A DNA stretch of 64,000 nucleotides from Liolophura sinensis (lineage: Eukaryota; Mollusca; Polyplacophora; Chitonida; Chitonidae): assembly GCF_032854445.1 (NCBI RefSeq), contig NC_088305.1, positions 2,919,001 to 2,983,000 of the forward strand, read 5' to 3'. Under the pieces are notes generated by a model. It was not told where the DNA came from, ran no database searches, and worked only from the letters and a program-made list of their open reading frames with translations. A program made the translations under genes and the position numbers. Of this stretch, positions 59,443-64,000 are shown piece by piece. Every line of letters starts with the position of its first letter. Position 1 is the first letter of the stretch.

Positions 59443-61405
59443 ATGTATGCAGAGGGGGTTTATTATTTATAGGTCATATAATCAAAAATGGTAGCCTACA
59501 ATCTGGTCACACTGAAATATCTGTCTAGAGAAGTTTCGTTGAAAAGCACTCAGCTTTTTAAAGCTCAGATTTATAGCCAATTAAGTGTAAAAACCAGGGA
59601 ATGACACCAAAAGAAAGGCACATGTCAATTTACATGCACATATCATATTCAATACACGTATCTGCACAGTTTCCGGAAACTCTGTTGAACGCTACAGAGA
59701 TAGTGTGACAAGCTCAAAAAAAAAGCTTTTTTTTTGATTCCATGTTTCCAACGACAATAGCTTCCAAATATAGCCAAAATACTCAGAAAGGCACATGGCC
59801 ATCTTTAGAAAGTGACCACAATATTTTAGGTTAAGTTTCAGTCCAATGTAGATGTTAACGAGATATGTTTGCACAGTTATCCCTATATACAAATCAACAA
59901 GTCCATCTTCCTACGCGTTTCTCCAAAACATCTTAGGAGTTTGGTGAAAATCCGCCGAAAACTATTTTTATTTATTATTTGATTGGTGTTTTACGCTGTA
60001 CTCAAGAAAAGATATTTCGAAAATTGTAGATCTGTTTGCTAAAAAAATGATTATTAATAGCTAGACGGATTTATGCCGACACACGTACGGGCTGACGGAC
60101 GCACTATTGGACGGACAGGCAGATATGTAGATCGCCATGCATATCCTTCATGTTACACACCGGGATGGCATTCCAGTTAACTCATACTTACATAGATTCC
60201 ATCAGCATGCCTCAGGTTCATATGATACCTGTTAGTGAAAGACACTATTCCCCATTTGTTATCTCATTGCAGGATCTACGTGTACCATAATGCAAGAAAG
60301 CAGTTTCACGCGCACACCTAAATAAAGTCGGGGTGACTCACCTTTCATTGAAATCTTCACCTTTTTACGTTCTGAGTATAAACAAAATAGAAAGGGAGTG
60401 TTTCCAGTGGTATACCCAGGGAAAATTTCTTAAATTTGGTGTTTCCTATGACTTAGAAAACTTAACTGAAGTCACATAGATTCTTCATATCAATCAAATA
60501 TTGAAAACACAAAGATAATCCTGATTGTAGACAATATATAGCAATTAAATGTAACACGCACATATAAGATATACAATCGTGGTTGGAGTTTAAACACAGC
60601 AAGGTTGAGGACTATCTCCACGTCCAGAAACCTGACAAAAGTGTTATAGGCCTTACCATTCTCCTGCGTAACTGACCCATCATTCACTATATACATGTAA
60701 TACGGAAATAATGTTTAATTTCTTCACTTTACCGCTCATCTTGCGTTAGAAGGAGTCACCTGATTTAAAATTACTGCATTTTTTAAAACCTAATCGTGCT
60801 TAATCCATAGTGCTATGGGGCGAGCAATGTGTTACTATTTATACATTTACATGAACCGTGAGAATAAAACCCCGAGGTAAATTGACCAGAGGCCGTATTT
60901 CACCGGCTACGTGTGACCATTTGCCAGCTATCACACTGTCGTCGCTGCTCTGCTTTTTTCTGTGAGTTGTACGTCTTAATTAGACCTAATAGAAACTTTT
61001 CAGATTCACCACTTATCAGTTTCAAACTGCGATTATTGGCAGTGAAAAAAGCTTTTATTTTCCGCATCGAACAAAATCAAATGCTCTTCAACAGGCTTTT
61101 TTTTAGATCGACGAATTATAAATAAAACAGAGTGCGTACTGATCAACGCAAATATAACTAAGCCGTTTTATATACATAAAATATACCATTACTTTAAACC
61201 ACAGACTAATTAAAAAGCAAAAGCGACAACTTCGAACAGCAACAAACGCTTCGTTTATTTCACATTTCACGTGTATCGCAGTGTAGATGTGCGCGCAAGT
61301 ATACATTTAATATGGTCTTTTCAAGAAAGCAGGAGAACATCAGTACATGACTGACTTGAAAACTGAAAAGCACCGACAAACATCTAAAAACGTCTCTTTT
61401 TTGTG
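59443..61405. other. Mostly unassigned; SINE fragment and dispersed repeat copy 3
   Basis: A short inverted SINE tail lies at 59973-60010. The third copy of the dispersed repeat (CGAGGTAAATTGACCAGAGGCC ...) is at about 60870-60980. On the minus strand AATAAA at about 61259-61254 is a candidate poly(A) signal of the coiled-coil gene. Confidence 0.5.
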
Positions 61406-62558
61406 TCACACCATTGTGTTTGGAGACGGCATTATTTTGTTACTACGTATCTTTTTTCTAATCCAGTTTAGACGAGATGGTTTTGAAGAGGAAGGCTGAA
61501 CAGACTTTTCACATCGATCCGAGTTCTCGTCGGCTGAACAAAAAGACCCGTCTGAATCTTCATATGACAAGCTTGATCCGTCTTTAGTGAAGATTTCCGC
61601 GTCAAATAAAACAGGAAAGTCTTGGATGGGCGTGTCGGTCCGGTCGATGCTCTCATTGGCCGGTGTCGACTGCATCAGATCGAACAAATCATCCCTAAAA
61701 TCCCCGGACATGCCTGAGTCCGCTCTTCTTTCACGTCGACGTGGAGGTGTTGTCAAACTCACCTCATCATATGCGTCGTCAATGGTAAAGGTTGAGTTTA
61801 ATGTCGAATCATGGCTATCGCCCGTCAGGGACTGAACCAAATCCGACAGCTGTCGGTTTTTATCGCGTAGTTTACAGCACAAATTCTCCAGGTAGTCACA
61901 CCTTTTATGGCAGTTGGCGCTATTTACCTTCAGCTGTATGATTTCCTCTCTAAGAATGTTCACTTCTGTTTTCAGCTCCCCCACACTTTTCTTTAATGCG
62001 ATTATCTCAGAGGCGTGGATTTCATACTGTTCCATCAAAAACTCGATATATCTGAAACAAGTTACCATGAATTATAAGCTTGCTACTGGGACACTATAAG
62101 TGAATACATCTTTCTGTCTCTGTATAATGTGATTTACACATTTAAATTAAATTTAGTAGCTTAAACTACAGGTAGCAGACCAGCACCACAGTACGAAAAT
62201 TAATTTACCTCTGGTAAGAGTTGACGGCTGCATGCACACATTCTGACTATACTTCCTCAAACACAATGAATGGATGTATTTTTATTCCACAGCAATTATC
62301 ACCCAACATTTTGAAATAGGTTTACTTAAGATCATCGAATAATCCAGTTTTCATTATAATTATTTTTTATTTGACATTTAATTAATTATTTTATACAATG
62401 TGTTAACAGATGAGACTAACTAATGAACATAAGTATACGTACTTGTCTTGATACTCAATATCTAGGCATTTTTTTTCAATGTACTTTTCCTGATCTTGCC
62501 AGATTTGAAATAACTCTACATATTTCTCACGGTAAGGGGGAGATTCGCCAGATGCCAT
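61406..62558 (-). CDS. Coiled-coil protein, two exons, family unknown
   Basis: Exon 1 is 62558-62443 (ATG in good context, ACAGATGG) and exon 2 is 62051-61406; the intron has a GTACGT donor and a TTGTTTCAG acceptor, and the junction restores one frame (253 residues). Residues about 20-110 form heptads with Leu/Ile spacing (IIALKKSVGELKTEVNIL), including Cys pairs. The C-terminal half is acidic and Ser/Thr-rich with RRRERR and a basic end (RLNWIRKKIRSNK). No signal peptide or membrane helix is seen, so it is probably cytosolic or nuclear. It is divergently arranged with the UBR3-type gene, about 1.07 kb between start codons. The start could lie in a further upstream exon, since CAG precedes the ATG. 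I do not recognise the family. Confidence 0.75.
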
Positions 62559-63631
62559 CTGTTGCACCTATAAAGATATAAGGATTCCTTCTGACACCCA
62601 TTAAACTGACATCCGTCATATAGGCTATATATAGGTAATATTTTTAATACTGTAAGTGAAAAGTGTTTGAGTACGGTGCATGTAAAAACAATACAGACTT
62701 TTGTTGTTAGCATTTGTGCCCCCATGCCCACCCCAATGTTTACTTGTAGGGCGAATTTCATTCGTATTTATTTGTAAGCGTGCATGGCCACAGAAAACCG
62801 TGGTTATACAGTTCAGAGCAAGACAACTGGCCTATTCTCTTTGGTTTTCACAAATAACGTGAAGCAAGAAAATGCTCACGCAAATATAGGCCTACCATGA
62901 GAACGATGAAATTCATTTATTTCTGTCGGTCTAATTTAATGCTCTTTGATGGAACAGCGAAAGATACACGGTGAAACAAATTTGGAAGAGAAAAAAATGT
63001 ATAGATGAAATCTATGTTTTAACCCCCCGTATCCAGACTAATCCTCACCGCCGTTGTATCAGTAAAAAATATTCCTGAGTGCGGCGCTAAACGCAAATCA
63101 CACAAGTAAATAGGCTAAATAAATCAAATAATCTGATGGATTTATTCCTGATTACAAATTAAACCAATATGCTTGTTTTTAACAACTACATAAAACGACC
63201 AGTCCAATAGATAGAGGCCACGGCGTTAACATACCTTATTTAAAGTTACTTATTTGTTTTTATCCCTCACTCGTCAAAACTGCCGTCTTTTCTAAATCGA
63301 CAAATTTTCAAGCAGACGATTTCGTATATAACATTTGTACCTCTGCGACAGGAGAGTTCGCCAAAAATGAAATATGTGTGAACTGACTTTGTGGAAGATT
63401 TAATGCTAATTTGTGACTTTATTTCTTCACATAATACATATTTGATGCGCATTAATTATGATGAAGACAAATGTTTTCGAAACCATTACGTTTGACGATA
63501 AAAATTGTGACCTTTTAAAGAAATATATATTTATTAGGACAGTAAAATTTTTATGTGCAGCGCACTCTGTGTAAGTGGAGAAATATAAAAGGGAGTTAAC
63601 TCTGTCTAAATTCTCCTTAGTAACATCAGAA
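62559..63631. promoter_or_regulatory. Shared intergenic region between divergent genes
   Basis: The 1.07 kb between the coiled-coil gene start and the UBR3-type start should hold both promoters. A plus-strand SINE tail remnant (GAGTGCGGCGCTAAACGC) lies at about 63040-63105. No core promoter motif was assigned. Confidence 0.45.
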
Positions 63632-63839
63632 ATGGCGGCACAGGTTCTGATGAAAAGGGGGAAGAGGACTTTAGCAACACAAATCAAAGTAGAGTGCTGT
63701 CGACAAAATGGACAACAGTTAAAGGAATTGTTAGACTTTCTCCTGGCTCCCTCGCGGCAAATAGATGATTTTGAGACGTTGGATTGGTGCAGATGGCTAA
63801 TAGCTGGTGGACACACGTTCGACGAATTCTCCAAAACAG
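63632..63839 (+). CDS. E3 ubiquitin-protein ligase UBR3, first coding exon
   Basis: From an ATG in strong context (AGAAATGGCGGC) the frame reads MAAQVLMKRGKRT and ends at donor ACAG|GTGTCA (69 codons plus one base). The segment DFETLDWCRWLIAGG followed by TFDEFSKT corresponds to the conserved N-terminal part of UBR3 that precedes its UBR zinc-finger box (vertebrate UBR3 has a matching L-E-W-C-K-x-L-L-A-G-G ... DEF block). UBR3 is a very large RING-type N-degron-family ligase acting in the cytosol. The vertebrate protein starts with an Ala/Gly-rich extension that is absent here. The gene continues outside the window. An upstream in-frame ATG at 63575 is less likely. Confidence 0.75.
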
Positions 63840-64000
63840 GTGTCAAATTCTGAAATAGGCTACTTCCTTTTTCTGGTTAAGAAAACTAGTTTACTTAATT
63901 ATATGTGAGAAAATGTGAGATTCTGATTGCACTTGTATTTGTGTCGCTTACAGTGTTTGTAACTATGAAGCCGATGTCAAGGCTGTGTTGAATGAAAATG

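Overview
This window is eukaryotic genomic DNA. It is AT-rich, has long introns with GT-AG borders, and is dense in SINEs, LINEs, LTR and Penelope-type elements. The tRNA-derived SINEs end in the 'GAGTACGGCGTAAAAC' and 'GACGTTAAACCCCAAGC(ACTC)n' type tails that I associate with marine molluscs. Together with the FTP-lectin and PAN gene style, a mollusc (perhaps a bivalve) is my best guess; another lophotrochozoan is not excluded.

Layout. 1-7.2 kb: mostly non-coding, with an intact SINE (1584-1860), an orphan candidate exon (2441-2255, minus), SINE fragments and an AGCGAGGT fold-back. 7.2-7.8 kb: minisatellite. 7.9-15.0 kb: a complete minus-strand Ty3/gypsy element with 1017-bp LTRs and integrase upstream of reverse transcriptase (Gmr1-type order). 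15.0-20.3 kb: a decayed plus-strand L1/Tx1-type LINE. 20.5-22.2 kb: SINEs. 22.9-27.6 kb: a four-exon plus-strand gene for a secreted FTP (fucolectin-like) plus PAN/apple protein, with a solo LTR in intron 2. 27.6-33.7 kb: non-coding with a second SINE family. 33.7-38.5 kb and 44.1-58.0 kb: two minus-strand, six-exon paralogous genes (A and B) for signal-peptide, cysteine-rich, single-pass membrane proteins that I cannot assign to a known family. Gene B's 7.8-kb first intron holds a Penelope-like element, a MITE, SINEs, a GT-rich minisatellite and a relic of a third copy's exon 5. 61.4-62.6 kb: a two-exon minus-strand coiled-coil gene. 63.6 kb to the end: the first coding exon of a plus-strand UBR3-type E3 ubiquitin ligase.

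How the genes relate. Genes A and B share exon count, intron phases, exon lengths, fourteen cysteines, an F-x-P-W-x-W motif, a transmembrane helix and a short cytoplasmic Y-[LM]-E-I tail, so they are a local duplication. The FTP-PAN gene is a separate extracellular protein on the opposite strand. No functional link among these genes is shown by the sequence. All gene models here were assembled by hand from reading frames and splice sites, without transcript evidence.
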